Shown here: in pieces, positions 45,123-55,953 of the stretch
How the letters are laid out: every line of letters begins with the position of its first letter
Numbering within the stretch: position 1 is the stretch's first letter
Source of the DNA: Diphasiastrum complanatum
Lineage: Eukaryota; Streptophyta; Lycopodiopsida; Lycopodiales; Lycopodiaceae
Direction of reading: 5' to 3'
DNA length: 64,000 bases
Assembly (NCBI GenBank): GCA_029204225.1
Contig: CM055113.1
Span: forward strand, 821,973 to 885,972
Position numbers and translations under genes: made by a program
Notes under the pieces: model-generated
What the model was told of the DNA's origin: nothing
Database searches by the model: none
The model's input: only the letters and a program-made list of their open reading frames with translations

Positions 45123-46220
45123 ATTGTTTCACATGCTTCTTTGTCATGGATGCTGAAGGTTTACCATCCTTTGAAATAACCACTTTTGGTGGCTTTGGTG
45201 GAGGTGGAACTAGAATTTGGTGCATCTTAAATCTAGTTGGTCCATATGATGCAAAATCAGCTCATTCTTCTCATTATAAGATAAAGCGTGAGTAACTGGT
45301 ATCAGTTCATCTTCTATTGGATTGGAAATTAGATCGGCAAAAATCCAAGTCACATTCATCATGTTTACCACATAGGTAATCAGCGTATCACTAGTGCAGT
45401 CATTGGTAGAATATTCACCTCTAATCTACCATAACAGTGACACATATAACTTGTTGTGCAATCAATCATTGCTAATGCTTAAATTTTATTTCACATTGTC
45501 AATTTTTAAATCATAATGAATCCCTAATGTCTTATGTTCACTAAAATTCGTCATTAACTTTTGATGGCACTAGTTGGATTGTCCATGTAATTGGATCAAC
45601 TTTGATTATTTGCTCCTGATTCTTCAAGATAACCTTGCCCATTATCTATTTATGAATCACTTAAGTAACTCGTAACCAAAGGTGAGCCAACAATATCCGA
45701 TAAATTGATGGTGCATCAGGTATTCATTACGACAAAGGTAATGACAAATTGGACACCAGGTCCTGCCATTTTTATTAGTATGTCTTTCACTACTCCTTTT
45801 GGCCTTATATTGATCCACCAACTTGAATGCAAAGCTTGTAGGTTTCAGCTTCAAAAGTCCTCATTTTTCATACAACTTGAAAGAAATCAGATTTACTCCA
45901 AATCCACCATTAATCATTGTTGTTTTTTAATCAAAATGCTTGATTTGCAAAGACATATTATGTTGCTCACTTTCCCATGCTAAACCTAAATTGAGAATCT
46001 CATTTGATTCTTCAAATCTAGCACAATATAAGAATTCATGATGGATCTTTGGTTTTGGATTTGTTAATCATCCTACCAAGGCTTCATTTGCATGAGGTAT
46101 CAAACATAAAAGCTCTCTAAGAGGTATATCCATCTTACTTCAAAGTATATTCATGATCAGCTCCATTTTTGAAATTTTTGATTCAGTCAAATGAAAGAAT
46201 ACACACACTGATATGATTGG
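45123..46220 (-). pseudogene. Gypsy-like protease relic (element P), target of B
   Basis: Minus-strand pieces in broken frames: MDIPLRELLCLIPHANEA (near 46125), INGGFGVNLISFKLYEK (about 45918-45868) and LKPTSFAFKLVDQ (45850-45815) match the retropepsin region of Ty3/gypsy polyproteins, D(S/G)G-(A/S)-x-(N)-(V/L)-(I). The catalytic Asp of D-G is Asn here. A Pro-rich piece VPPPPKPPKVVISKDGK follows near 45200. Element B split this sequence at 38809/45123; the rest may continue in 38674-38804. Frames are full of stops. Confidence 0.55.
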
Positions 46221-46224
46221 GTAT

Positions 46225-46405
46225 TTGCATATGTTGTTAGAAATCGATGAAAACTTCATTGTAACTGTTACTATGTATTTTACTATTGCCAACGGTTACC
46301 AATTGTAAGTAGTTGTAGGCTAGTCTAGTTTTAAGTAGTTGTAGGCTAGTCTAGTAGTCTAGTTGTAGGCTAGTATGGTTGGTTCATATCAAATTGAGGT
46401 CCCAT
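46225..46405. repeat. Short tandem repeat beside element C
   Basis: AGTTGTAGGCTAGTCTAG occurs about three times at 46311-46375 with partial copies. Left flank of element C. Confidence 0.7.
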
Positions 46406-47548
46406 TGTTGACAAATTTCCTTTTCCAGAGGATCTGTTTACTACGATTCTTTCTTGCCTCTTCTTCAGAACCGTTTCTGCCTATTACCAGGCTCAAAGGC
46501 ATTCGTTAGATGGTTTCTTGATTTTATGATGCCAAACCAGGCAGAAGGAAATAGGTAGACGTTGTAGTATAGATTTTCTTTGTCCTGCCTGTCAGAGGAC
46601 TACTCAGGGACGTCACTCTTGAATGCGCTTACATTCTACATAGCTGATGCAAGCCAAGAACGCTCATTCATAGATCAACATGCAAGCCAATGAACGTTCA
46701 GTAGTTTCTACTGCTACTTACTCTAAAAGTGGATTGAAATCAGATCCTACACTACACTGAACTGAGCTACATTTGCATAAACTGATAAACAAGAAACAAG
46801 TACTAAACTACAGCATGTTAGAAGTCCAAGAATCAAGAAACTAGCCAATTTATTGATTCTTGGACATCCCAAGAACATCAAGAACTGGATTGTACAGAGA
46901 TATGCAAGAATCACACCACAGATCCAGCCTATTTAGTTTACTTGAATGTTGGTTTCTACATTAATCCACAAGAAAACATAAAATCTAATCCACAACTAGG
47001 AAAGCAAGAAAACTAATCCACTCTAAATCCACAACCACACACAATATGAATGGAAGGGCATGATCATAGGGGCATCACTCAAGAAAACCATCATGATCAA
47101 GGAGCTTAATGTAGCATCAAACTCATGGGAAATCTTCTTATTAAGCATGGAGTGGATACAATGCAAAAAGCTCCTCTTCACAAAGAGGGAGTCTCTTAAA
47201 TAAGCAAGAGAGCTACTTAGGTGGCATCCCACATTTCACAAATTACAAGTGGACTAATGCTCTCCACTAGAGGTCACCATCAAAAGGTGGCTCACTCTTC
47301 TTTCTTTAAGAGGGGTCTACTTGCATTTATTACATTTGCTTAGAAATACTAGTTCCTACATGGTCATTCCATCTTCAGGGATTCACTATGAGGCTTACAT
47401 AGTTCTTACTTGTCATTACTAACTAGTATTCCTCGGCTCTCAGTTTTCATTAGTCTCGTCTTCTCAGAGACCTCCTCGGTCTAAAGTGAGAGGTGCTCTT
47501 GAGTTGCTCTATTCGAGTATCTTGGGAGTTCGACAGAATCAGCCAACA
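46406..47548 (-). repeat. Element C 3' LTR
   Basis: 1,143 bp, TGTTGACAAATT...AGCCAACA. Positions 46406-47199 align with 54635-55300 + 61162-61238; the partner lacks about 65 bp after GGGGCATCA. Confidence 0.8.
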
Positions 47549-47562
47549 TCATCCCACCCCTA
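47549..47562 (-). other. Element C polypurine tract
   Basis: Minus strand TTAGGGGTGGGATGA directly before the LTR terminus TGTTGG. Confidence 0.75.
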
Positions 47563-48880
47563 ATGTGTTGCAGGACCCACTGCAACTCATATTGGACGAT
47601 GTCGCTCTGCTTCTGCATTGGCGTCCTTGATCGGCACTTGGAAAAGCGTAGATCCTTGTTCGCTTACATAAAACCAAGTGCTTATTGTCGCTAGTCTTTA
47701 TCACAAGAACTGTTTTTCATGAATTGCCACGATTGGATTAGAATGTCTTATTGCTATAGGTGGTTGACATTCTCAAAATTGGAGAGCTCTCAACAACTTC
47801 ACAACTTGTATGCTCGAGTGCTTTCCATGTGTCTCTTTGTTTTGTCACTTGTATCTGCCATTGACAGTTTCATCTTTGGTTTCTTGGCAGATTCTATCTT
47901 TTGGGAGGTCTGTATCCTCCATTTTCTTCTGGGTGTCTCCATGGTTCTTCCCTCAGTTGAAGTTCCAATCTCAAGGAAAGCCTTTGATCTACAGATTGCA
48001 CAAACTTTGGTTATCAGTCTCAAGGGAATGGACTCATCATCAAGAAATTGGTGGTAGGAACAGATTTGGATGGACGGTTTAATAACGATAAGGGAACATG
48101 ATGAAGGCTTGGTGAAAAGATGAAGGAACTGATAGTTCTACAGTTGCAGCCTTGGACCCTTGCAATTTCGAGCTTTGACCACCACTTGTTGGATGAGGAA
48201 TTTGCTTTATTTTGTAGGTTCACGGTTGTCTTCATCTTTCTTTTTCTTTTCTGCAGCTCTTTCTTTTGATCCATTACTTTTGGATCTCTTTGGGCTTCAT
48301 AAGAGGGGATTTAACTCATTGCTCCAGAGAGTTTCTTTTAATCAAGGTGGATCTGACTCATCTGTTGCTTAATTTTTTTCCTCCTCAGCTTCTTGGATCT
48401 TTCTCTTTATTTGTTCTGCTGCTTCGTCTGCTTCTTAGATCTTCGTTTGGCTGATCATCCATTGTAGGTGGAAGTTGGTCTCCACAGGACATTTACAATG
48501 ATCTATCAGCTGCTTCGGTAAGACTATCAAAACTTGGGATTTCTTAGAAGAACAGTAAATGGATGATAAACAGATAGATAGAAGGAAGGATGGTGGTGAC
48601 AACGGTAGATGGTGTGGACGATAGGCATGAAAATTGGCACAAAAGTATGGCAAGAGGTTGGTTGAAGAAAGAGACTGATTTCCCAATGTTTGTGTTTCCC
48701 TTTCTAAAGGATCTTCATCATGACTAGGGTACTTCTTTTGATTGAGTCTCTTTGGATTGCTCATCTGTCTTTTTAGCCTTGTCGTTTTCATATTTGACTT
48801 GTGATCTTGGCTATCGATCTTGATGGTGTGCCACATGACCATGCTCTCTCTTTCTCTCTCTCTCTCCCACTACGTATGCG
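47563..48880. other. Element C internal non-coding region
   Basis: The first ~130 bp match element L (33385-33530). Beyond that, only short frames without recognised domains on either strand (for example 48842-48435, -). Confidence 0.5.
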
Positions 48881-48884
48881 CTCC

Positions 48885-49450
48885 TGATTCGCTACTCTGA
48901 CGGCACTGATCCATGCCTGATTCGCTCTAGTGATGACACACCCTGATCCGCTCCTACCCTGGCCCTGTCAGCTCATATCCTTGTCCCATCTACTCCTATC
49001 CTTCTGCTCTTGTCCTGGCCTTGATCTGCCCTGGCCCTACCCGCTCATGTCCTGGCCCTGAATCTGCTATTGTCCTAGGCCTGATCCGTCCCTGTTCATC
49101 TGCCCTGATCCATACCTGACTCTCTCTCTCTCTCTCTCTCTCCATAAATGCCTCCACGTGGATCTACTCCTACTGCCCCTCACGCTCCAGCCTCTCTCCC
49201 CCCACGAAGGACCACCCTCTCCCCTCTCTCTATATCTCCTCCCTCCCCATCGCTGAAACCCACACCTCCCCCATAATTTGAAATGCCTCCTCCATCGTTG
49301 AAACTCAGACCTCTCCCATCACTGAACACACCTCCTCCATTGCTAACACTCACACCTCCCCTATCGCAGGAAACAACACCTCCCCCATCGCTGGCAACAT
49401 CACCTCCCTCGAGGGAAAAGCACCCCCTTCGCTGCACTCACCATCTCCTC
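48885..49450. repeat. Two degenerate minisatellites in element C
   Basis: About 48890-49115: variants of CTGATCCGCTCCT.TCCTGGCC repeat many times, ending in a (CT)n run (about 49112-49142). About 49235-49410: variants of CACCTCC.CCATCGCTGA.A repeat every 24-27 bp, read on the minus strand as SDGGGV-like peptides. Neither is likely to be a gene. Confidence 0.75.
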
Positions 49451-49859
49451 CTTTCCCCTCGTTGAAGTCCATATCACCCTTACCACCCTCGTTGGTGAAT
49501 CAGACCCCTTGCTGTCTATTGTTATGCACCCCCCCCCCCCCGCTTTCCTCAGATCTTTTCTCATATCTGCCCTCGCTGGTTCCTCCCTCTTCTTCTTCAT
49601 CTTCTGCCTCTTCCTCGCCTCCATTGATCTCCCACACCATCGCTCTAGCTACCGGCCTCCTTCCTATCCCCACTCCCCAAGAACCCACAACTTTCCCATC
49701 TGCGGTACCGGTACCCATCCCATACACTCCTTCCAAACCAACTGAACTATTTTCCTCTTGGGAGGATGACCAAATGAAGGCCGATTTCTAGCTTTTGAAG
49801 CATGATTTGTCACAACTAAAAGGAATAGTGGCCTCCTTGCTCAGGAAAAAAAATGTGTT
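49450..49859. other. Low-complexity C/T-rich stretch
   Basis: Overlapping frames on both strands are open because of composition; none shows a recognised domain. A C-homopolymer sits at 49530-49541. Confidence 0.45.
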
Positions 49860-50060
49860 GCAGTCCAAAGTCACATCTTTGGAGAAAGTGATCTGACTGA
49901 CTCAAGTGCATTTCGCCATTTGTTCGATCTCTTCTGATCTCCAGCCCTAGGCATTTTGTTGCTTCTCCAAGATCTGTGATTTCGTAGTTTTCAGAAATCT
50001 GACTCTTTGTGTCTTTGATCAACATCAAGGACTGGCAGCGTAACTGCTCCAGTGGATCCA
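49860..50060 (-). pseudogene. Copia RT scrap inside element C
   Basis: Minus-strand YEITDLGEATKCLGLEI with GEMHLSQSDHFLQRC matches the copia RT segment after YVDD (F.M.DLG....LGI.....G...LSQ..Y). Only about 60 residues are present, in a C element that otherwise carries a gypsy-type gag. Probably a small filler insertion or nested relic. Confidence 0.65.
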
Positions 50061-50179
50061 AGCAGATCCACTCTCTCCCCCCGCCCAAAATATGTTGGTG
50101 GGGATGTTGTTGCTGATAACTGGTCATGTTCAAGGTTGGATCTGCGTGTGGAACACGTAGTTGAAACTCGTTGAACATG

Positions 50180-51064
50180 TGACTATACTAAAGATTGCAC
50201 AAATTTTAACTAAATTTGTTTCGATCTTGCTGTAGTTGACTCGAAGATGAATATGGCAATGAGATACAGGAATCAACTCCGACTGTCCATGGATTTCTGA
50301 TATTGCTCAAAAAATTCTAAATTGTTGTACAAGATAATCTGAAGATGGATATATGAATGAAAATGTGTTCTGGAGATGCTCTACAGAAGACTCTCGTGTA
50401 GTAGCTATTTCTCATGCAAAAATCAATCACACACTAGGAATGAAAAGCAACAAGAAAATAAACAAACTGTACAGATAGTGAGAACTGTAGTGCATTGTCT
50501 AACAAAACTTGCATTCAACAACATTGATAAGTCACCTTGATAGTTGTAATATTTCATTTGTGTTGTAGAGTAATGTGACTTACTCTCATATGCCCTTGTC
50601 AAAACAAGGCAGGGTTGGTGACACTAACATCTATCATCATGGATTACAGATGTTGTAAGATATAGCGTGAGATGCAGGTATGGGTGAGGTACTATGTCCT
50701 GAGGACATCTTTGAACAGGAGATTCATAATCGGATCTCTAAATGGATTTCCAAATCCTAGATTTATTGTGTATTGGCACATTGGAAATCTTATTTGCATG
50801 TGGAAAGACAATTAGATTTGAGGTTGTAGAAGGGGAGAAAAACTGTCAATTCCCTGTGAAGGTTGCTCTTGGTTGGACATTGTAGCAGATGACGGAATAT
50901 CGGTTTCACTTTCTTTCGACAAGAATTCATTTCAGATTGTCCTTTTGCATTATGGCGCTGGCGTATTGTGCGGTGTTGTAGAAGTTTGCAAGAAACTTCT
51001 CGGTTGGGCAGTAGGTTTAACTGCTGGGTTGCTATGGTGCTCATGTTGTGTTGTTGTGAGGATC
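50180..51064. other. Element C internal, no recognised gene
   Basis: Short frames on both strands only, with no domain recognised. Confidence 0.4.
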
Positions 51065-52160
51065 CTATTGTGATTCATAACTAACATGACGGGCAGGTAG
51101 GATCTTGGTCAGTTGTCTCGGGAAGTCTTTGAAACTGTGTTTTCTGATACAGTCAGGACACTCAGCATGGTACTTGGCCTTGACTGGACAATCAACCATG
51201 AAGTGGCCAGTTTCACCATAGATGAAACATTTGGTGTGCAATGGCCCTTGTATAACAACATAGCCATCTTGTATGGCTAATGGTTCTGGACTTTCTGATG
51301 GATATTCTTGATAAAACAAGGCATTTCCAGATTGTGTTGGGTGTTCTTCATATTGTTGATAGGTCGATATGAGGGACAAGCATCAACAAGATGCATAGCT
51401 CGGCAGTGTGGGCACCATATTGTTTTTCATCTATAAAGTACCTGTACCGCTTTTTGGCCGACCAAGCATATTGCTTTGGATAGACTTCAAGGTAGTTTGA
51501 AACTCATTGGTGAGTTTCTCCATTTGTAGTTGGTGTTGCTTATTAAGCAACTCCAACTGTGATTTCCAAAGCTAATCTCAGGTGTCCTTGATCAGCTTTG
51601 ACTCATGGATAGGTGCACGTGGTGCTCACCTTTCCCTAGATTTGTCAACATATGATCCTTCGTCTTCTTCCTTGATGACATCAGACATAGCTAGCTTTAG
51701 ACACGTGTATTCATCATTGAATTTAAGCTCGTGTCTAATCCATCTTGGAAGGCCTACTAGAAACCAAATGATGAGCATCTGTTTAGAGGGCTGTTCTTGT
51801 ACTTGACTTTTGAGGCACTTGAAACACTCGATATAGTCTCGTACACGTTCGTCTTTTGTCATTTTGATGTTACTCAATTTGACAAAAGGGCTCTCTATCA
51901 AGCGAAAGGACTTAAAACACTTGACAAAGGACTCTTTCAAAGTTGACCAGTCTATCTTTTCGTCACGATTAAGGTTGAAAAACCAATCACGTGCTTTAGT
52001 GATCATGGTCATCGAGAACAGTTGCACCAGATCATCGGGAGATGTTTCGCCATACACATCACATGCATTCTCAAAGATTTGTAAAAATATTTGAGGGTCC
52101 GAAGTACCGTCAAACTTTGGTAGGTCTAGTTTTGGTGTACGTCTCTCAAGATGAGCTTTG
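51065..52160 (-). pseudogene. Element C gypsy-type gag with paired Cys/His motifs
   Basis: Reading from 52160: PKFDGTSDPQIFLQIFENA in a shifted frame, then 52057-51626 with SPDDLVQLFSM, KARDWFFNLNR, IDWSTLKESFVKCF and VGLPRWIRHELKF, the retrotransposon gag domain of Ty3/gypsy elements. After a gap of broken frame, 51379-51065 carries CFIYGETGHFMVDC, a zinc knuckle whose second Cys is Tyr, then CPDCIRKHSFKDF, a CX2CX3H motif also seen as CAQCGVNHPCRDF in element A. No protease or RT follows. Stops between the two frames show decay. Confidence 0.75.
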
Positions 52161-52339
52161 TGGGTAGCAGGGACTCCATTAAGGTTGGTTCTGCCCCGTG
52201 AGGGCTTAGCACCAAATGGGGTCGTGCGCGTGAAGACTCGGCTTTATCAGGTTATTGTCTGTTGAACGAGTTTGTGGATGGCTCTTGGAGTTTGGCTCGC
52301 ATTCGATAGAACCTATGACGTCTGATTTGTTCAGCTATA

Positions 52340-53465
52340 GGGGACCTGATCTCGTATGGATAATCGTCTAGGACTTGAGGATCATTTGTTGGTCCATTGG
52401 GTACTGGTGATTTTTTCTGTGTTGAGGTTTTTTTATTTTTTTTGTTGCAGTCCCTACGGTTTACGATTTACGGTTTATGGTGGTGGTGGATTGCTGTTAT
52501 GTGCGGGTGATGGCGGGCAGTGGTGGAGGCACTATGATTACGGTGTTAGCGGGCTGAATGCGGTGTCAATTGACTAATTGCGGATCTTGGTAGAGGGTGG
52601 CATGTGGCGCTTGTAGGTGGTCATGGGTAATCGTAGGGTCATAGTATTGTGGTGTTGGGTAGTGATTTGCAGTGGTTTTTGACAGAATGCTGTCGGGATG
52701 GTGTATGCGGATGTAGGGTGGTCGCAAGGATTCGAGGGAATGCGATGAGTGTGGTTAGTTGCGGAGGAGCTGGCCGTGGGTAGTCGTAGTGTTGTTTGTT
52801 GACGGTTTGATGTGGTTGCAATGGGCGAAGGCAGGTGCGGTTGCGGTGTATGCGGGTACTACGGGGGAATGAGATCTCTACGGGAAAGACTGGCTCTTTG
52901 TGGGAATGCAGTTGCTACAGGGTATACGAGTTGTTTGTGGTTGTGGTGGTCGAAGGTGGCCATGGTAGCCGTAAGGCGTCTGTTTGCGGGTCAAGTGCGG
53001 TCTATTGTGGTTGAGTGTGGTAAGTTACGGGTTGTGGCGATCTGTTGTGATCAAGGGTGGCCGAGTGTAGTCGTAGGGGTGGTGTGGTCACGGGGCAAGA
53101 TGGAGGGTTATTTGTTTGTGGGTGTTTGCGGTGTTTGAGTGGAAAGTGGTTATTGCGGTTGTAGTGCGGTCTCGATAGGTGGGTGGAGATGGTTGCAAAG
53201 GTGGTTGTGCGTGCAATGCAGTGGTGTGGAGTGTGTTTACGTGCAGACGTTGCGAAGGTTTGCGTTGAATGTGATCTCTACGGTGCAGAGGCTGATGCAA
53301 TCACGATGGCTTAATGCAGATGTAGGCTCGTGTCGTGGATCTCGTTTACAACATTGCAATAGAAAGATAGATTGTCGGATAGATCGTTAATGCAAGCCGT
53401 GGTTTTGAGATAGGCCGTGCATATCAGTTCTGATCGTCGTTGGAACTGTTTGTGGCTAGCGTGGA
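52340..53465. other. GT-rich low-complexity stretch of element C
   Basis: Repeated GTGGTTGCGGT-like words on the plus strand. Open frames on both strands are compositional. It could be a worn minisatellite leading into the next feature. Confidence 0.5.
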
Positions 53466-53469
53466 TCTG

Positions 53470-54375
53470 GGTTGGTGGAAGCAGGTCATCTGTTGAGATT
53501 GGACTGGATGGTCGTTGGTTGAGATCTAATATGGACCGCCGGTTGAGATTTGACAGTGGCCGTCAGTTGAGATCTGACTGAGGCCGTCGGTTGATATTTG
53601 AGAGATGGGCATCGGTTGAGATCTAACGTAGGGCCATCGATCGAGATTGGACTAGATGGTCGTCGGTGGAGATCTAATACGCACCGTCGGTTGAGATTTG
53701 ACAGTGGCCGTCGGTTGAGATCTGACTGAGGCCATCAGTTGACATATGAAATATGGGCATCAGTTGAGATCTAATATGGCTCATCGATTGAGATTTTACA
53801 GTGGCTGTCGGTTGAGATCTGACTGAGGCCGTCGGTTGAGATCTAACACTATCCGTCGGTTGAGATTTGACAGTGGCCGTCGATTGAGATTTGACTGAGG
53901 CCGTCGGTTGAGATCTGAGAGATGGGTGTCGGTTGAGATCTAACATAGAGCCGTTGGTCGAGATTAGACTGAGGGCTGTTGGTCGAGATGTAACTGTAGC
54001 GCATCGGTCGAGATTTGAGAGAATGGGTGTCGGTCGAGATCTGAGAGATGGCTCTGGCTCTGGTGGAAGCAAGTCGTTGGTTGAGATTGATTGAGGTCGT
54101 CGGTTGAGATTGGACTGGATGGTCGTCGGTTGAGATCTAATACGGACCGTCGATTGAGATTTGACAGTGGCCATCGGTTGAGATTTGATGCAATGTGTCT
54201 GTTGAGATGTAACGGATGACCGTCGGTTGAGATTGGACTGTACCGCATCGGTCGAGATTTCAATTGATCATCGTCGGTCAAGATGTAATGGATGACCGTC
54301 AGTTGAGATTGCACACTTGTTGTCGGTTGATAATTGACAGGTTGTGTCGGTTGAGATTCGAAGCTGGGGCTCCGG
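53470..54375. repeat. GTCGGTTGAGAT minisatellite with higher-order structure
   Basis: About 35 copies of a 24-28 bp unit with core (C/A)(G/T)(T/C)CGGTTGAGAT(C/T)T. Variants follow in the order ...CTAATA.GGACC, ...TTGACAGTGGCC, ...CTGACTGAGGCC, ...TGAGAGATGGG, and this order recurs starting near 53510, 53660 and 54118. The 166-codon minus-strand frame (54174-53674) is a repeat by-product. Lies in the leader region of C. Confidence 0.9.
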
Positions 54376-54618
54376 TTGAGATTTCAAGCATGAGGAGCGT
54401 GAGCCGGTGGTGAAAGAAACCCAGGTCTGTTAGAGTGTTTGTTTACAAGTGATTGGCAAGGCTAACAGCTCGTGGATTTGGGTATTGATATAGCCAACGA
54501 TGTGGCTCTAGAAATCGTGTAGGAACTCAGATTTGTTTAAAAATTTGGAATGTTGTTGCAGGGATCTGAGCGTGGACAAGGTTGTGGGTTTCTGATGTAG
54601 AAGGTGTTGGAGTTCAAT

Positions 54619-54632
54619 GGGCAACGGTGCCA
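54619..54632 (-). other. Element C primer-binding site
   Basis: Minus strand TGGCACCGTTGCCC, two bases inside the 5' LTR; same class as in element A. Confidence 0.75.
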
Positions 54633-54634
54633 AA

Positions 54635-55300
54635 TATTGACAAATTCTCTTTTCCAGAGGATCTGTTTACTATGATTCTTTCTTGCCTCTTCTTCAGATC
54701 CGTTTCTGCCTGTTACCAGGCTCAAAGGCATTCGTTAGATGGTTTCTTGACTTTACGATGCCAAACCAGGTAGAAGGAAATAAGTAGACATTGTAGTATA
54801 GATTTTCTTTGTCCTGCCTGTCAAAAGACTACTCAGGGACGTCACTCTTGAACGCACTTACATTCTACATAAATGATGCAAGCCAAGAACGCTCATTCAC
54901 AGATCAGCATGCAAGCCAATGAACGTTCAGTAGTTTATACTGCTACTTACTCTAAAAATGGATTGAAATCAGATCCTACACTACACTAAACTGAGCTACA
55001 TTTGCATAAACTGATAAACAAGAAACAAGAACTAAACTACAGCATGTTAGAAGTCCAAGAATCAAGAAACTACCCAGTCTATTGATTCTTGGACATCCCA
55101 AGAACATCAAGAACTGGATTGTACAGAGATATGCAAGAATCACACCATAGATCCAACCTATTTAGTTTACTTGAATGCTGGTTTCTACATTAATCCACAA
55201 GAAAACATGAAATCTAATCCACAACTAGGAAAGCAAGAAACTAATCCACTCTAAATCCACAACCACACACAATATGAATGGAAGGGCATGATCATAGGGG
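54635..55300 (-). repeat. Element C 5' LTR, part next to PBS
   Basis: Aligns with 46406-47072 of the 3' LTR with many substitutions (first base pair TA instead of TG). Interrupted by K; continues at 61162. Confidence 0.8.
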
Positions 55301-55953
55301 TGTGAAAAACTCAGATCCAAAAGATGCTAAAGTTTCATAAAGATCTTGGCCATGGAAGTTATGCACATCTAGATTGAAAAAATGATAGAAATTGTGATGT
55401 TAAGCATACTAAACATCAACTAAACATCAAAATCTGATCATAAGCTTCCACAAACAGAAACTTGCTGTCCCTGTCCGTACTTCAGAGCCTACAACCTGCA
55501 TTTCACACGTGTGAAGCCATAGCAATAAAGAAATCACAATTCTAGTGGCTAGAATGCAAGATATGAACAAAAAAGTGAGAGAGAAGAAGATGGACCTTCA
55601 AAGAGCATAACATTCATTCAATAGAATGAAAATGAGATGTGTACATACTCGTGGAGATGGCTATTTATAGCAGCCATAGTGCCTCTTGGCCACTTGTCTT
55701 ATGATAGGCTAAAATTGGGGTCCAATAGGATTCACCCATATACCTAGAAATTTGGTCAAATAGGAATGCACCAAATTATGAGCCAATAGAAGAGCTCCAC
55801 ACTCGACCTCCTCTAATTAATGTGACCTCAAAAGTAGTGTACACATACTTTGGGCCTCTACATACATGTATGAACCTATCTCTAACTTTTATTTGGCCAT
55901 AGGCCTACAAAATCTCAAGTTAGGAAAATACTACTAGTTGACAATTTTTCACA
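55301..55953 (-). repeat. Element K 3' LTR
   Basis: 653 bp. TTCACACGTGTGAA at 55502-55515; TATA-like CTATAAATAG on the minus strand at 55661-55670. Its first five bases on the minus strand, TGTGA, supply the stop codon of the gag-pol frame. Confidence 0.97.

Noticed and set aside
53674-54314. 166- and 116-codon repetitive frames rich in Ser/Gln/Pro
   Set aside because: The frames follow the 24-28 bp minisatellite; unit lengths vary and the frame changes, so translation is unlikely.
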